This document shows, in pieces, positions 13,655-13,946 of a stretch of DNA of 13,946 bases. The notes under the pieces are model-generated. The model had not been told where the DNA came from. It saw only the letters and a list, made by a program, of their open reading frames with translations, and did no database searches. Each line of letters opens with the position of its first letter. Position 1 is the stretch's first letter. The translations under genes were made by a program, and so were the position numbers. The stretch comes from an uncultured Chloroflexota bacterium (GTDB lineage Bacteria > Chloroflexota > Dehalococcoidia > SM23-28-2 > RBG-16-64-32), in contig CAJXNA010000024.1 of NCBI GenBank assembly GCA_913056415.1, positions 1 to 13,946 of the forward strand. The letters are read 5' to 3'.

Positions 13655-13946
13655 CTACCGGCGCCCGGTCCCCCAGCGGCGCCAAATGAGGACGCCGACA
13701 GCGCCGGACAAGAGCAGCCCAGCGATGGCGATGAGGATAAGCGAGCCGTTGGGCCCGAACCCACCCGAATAGCCGGCCCCTCCGGCCGGTAAACCAACAG
13801 CGCTGGGTACTGGAGAGGCCACCACGCTGAGGGCAGCGGTGGGTGTAGGGGATAGTGTGACAGTGGGCGAAGGCGTCGGTGTCGCCGTGGCCGTCGGTGT
13901 CGCCGTGGCCGTCGGTGTCGCCGTGGCCGTCGGTGTCGCCGTGGCC
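13655..13946 (-). CDS. Surface-anchored protein, C-terminal end (cut by window edge)
   Basis: The last 96 residues of a protein that enters from the right edge. A low-complexity stalk of TATATP-type hexapeptides continues as PTPSPTVTLSPTPTAAL, followed by GLPAGGAGYSGG. A hydrophobic helix SLILIAIAGLLLSGAVGVLI (about 23-42 residues from the end) and a basic tail WRRWGTGRR come next. The order Pro/Thr stalk, LPxGG-like motif, transmembrane helix and positive tail is that of a cell-surface protein held at the membrane by its C-terminus, possibly processed by a sortase-like enzyme. The N-terminal functional domains lie outside the window, so the function cannot be given. No standard gene call may appear here because the gene is truncated. 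Confidence 0.8.
   Translation of the reverse strand, partial: ATATPTATATPTATATPTATATPTPSPTVTLSPTPTAALSVVASPVPSAVGLPAGGAGYSGGFGPNGSLILIAIAGLLLSGAVGVLIWRRWGTGRR
13875..13946. repeat. Four perfect 18-bp tandem repeats (minisatellite in the stalk)
   Basis: The unit GTCGGTGTCGCCGTGGCC occurs four times in a row without a single mismatch, at 13875, 13893, 13911 and 13929, and reaches the last base of the window. On the minus strand each unit encodes six residues of the Thr/Ala/Pro stalk. Identity at synonymous positions indicates recent expansion. The array may continue beyond the edge, and copy number may be an assembly limit. Confidence 0.97.

Noticed and set aside
13549..13797. 82-aa minus-strand ORF near the right edge
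   Set aside because: It is out of frame with the stalk, LPAGG and membrane-helix frame that ends at 13655 and crosses the DUF1059 terminator.
13875..13946. CRISPR array
   Set aside because: The repeats are contiguous 18-bp units without spacers and encode a regular peptide repeat.

Overview
The window is GC-rich, densely coded bacterial DNA. Its centre is a nine-gene, minus-strand hopanoid operon of about 9.4 kb. Best guess for the host is a Chloroflexota lineage: high GC, GTG/TTG starts, strong Shine-Dalgarno sites, sigma70-type promoters, and a cell-surface protein ending in a Thr/Pro/Ala-rich stalk, a membrane helix and a basic tail. This assignment is inference; no rRNA or tRNA gene is present to test it.

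Left flank (1-1684). A phosphate-transport pair (Pit permease, cut by the window edge, and a DUF47/PhoU-like partner) is read leftward from a near-consensus promoter. Diverging from it is a two-gene unit: a DUF59 (MIP18/SufT-like) protein and an Rdx (SelW/SelT/SelH) thioredoxin-like protein. The second gene is the most notable item in the window. Its CxxU redox motif contains an in-frame TGA, followed at the right distance by a hairpin that fits the bacterial SECIS consensus. It reads as a selenoprotein that standard gene callers would truncate to its last 68 codons.

Hopanoid operon (11191 down to 1775, minus strand). In transcription order: hpnC, hpnD, hpnE (FPP to squalene), ispH (last MEP-pathway step), a YjbQ/UPF0047 protein, a short-chain polyprenyl diphosphate synthase, hpnH and hpnG (adenosylhopane, then ribosylhopane-type products) and shc (squalene-hopene cyclase). 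Several junctions overlap by 1-4 bases and the other gaps are at most about 60 bases. The cluster therefore covers HMBPP to IPP/DMAPP, to prenyl diphosphate, to squalene, to hopene, to C35 hopanoid precursors. A TTGACC-N16-TAGAAT promoter lies about 230 bases upstream, leaving a long leader.

Right flank (11192-13946). A divergent 132-aa protein with two HX3CX2C anti-sigma-type zinc motifs has its own TATAAT promoter. It converges on amrS, a radical SAM enzyme of the AmmeMemoRadiSam family. Next come a small DUF1059 gene with a textbook intrinsic terminator and, on the minus strand, the C-terminal end of a surface protein whose stalk is encoded by perfect 18-bp tandem repeats running off the window edge.
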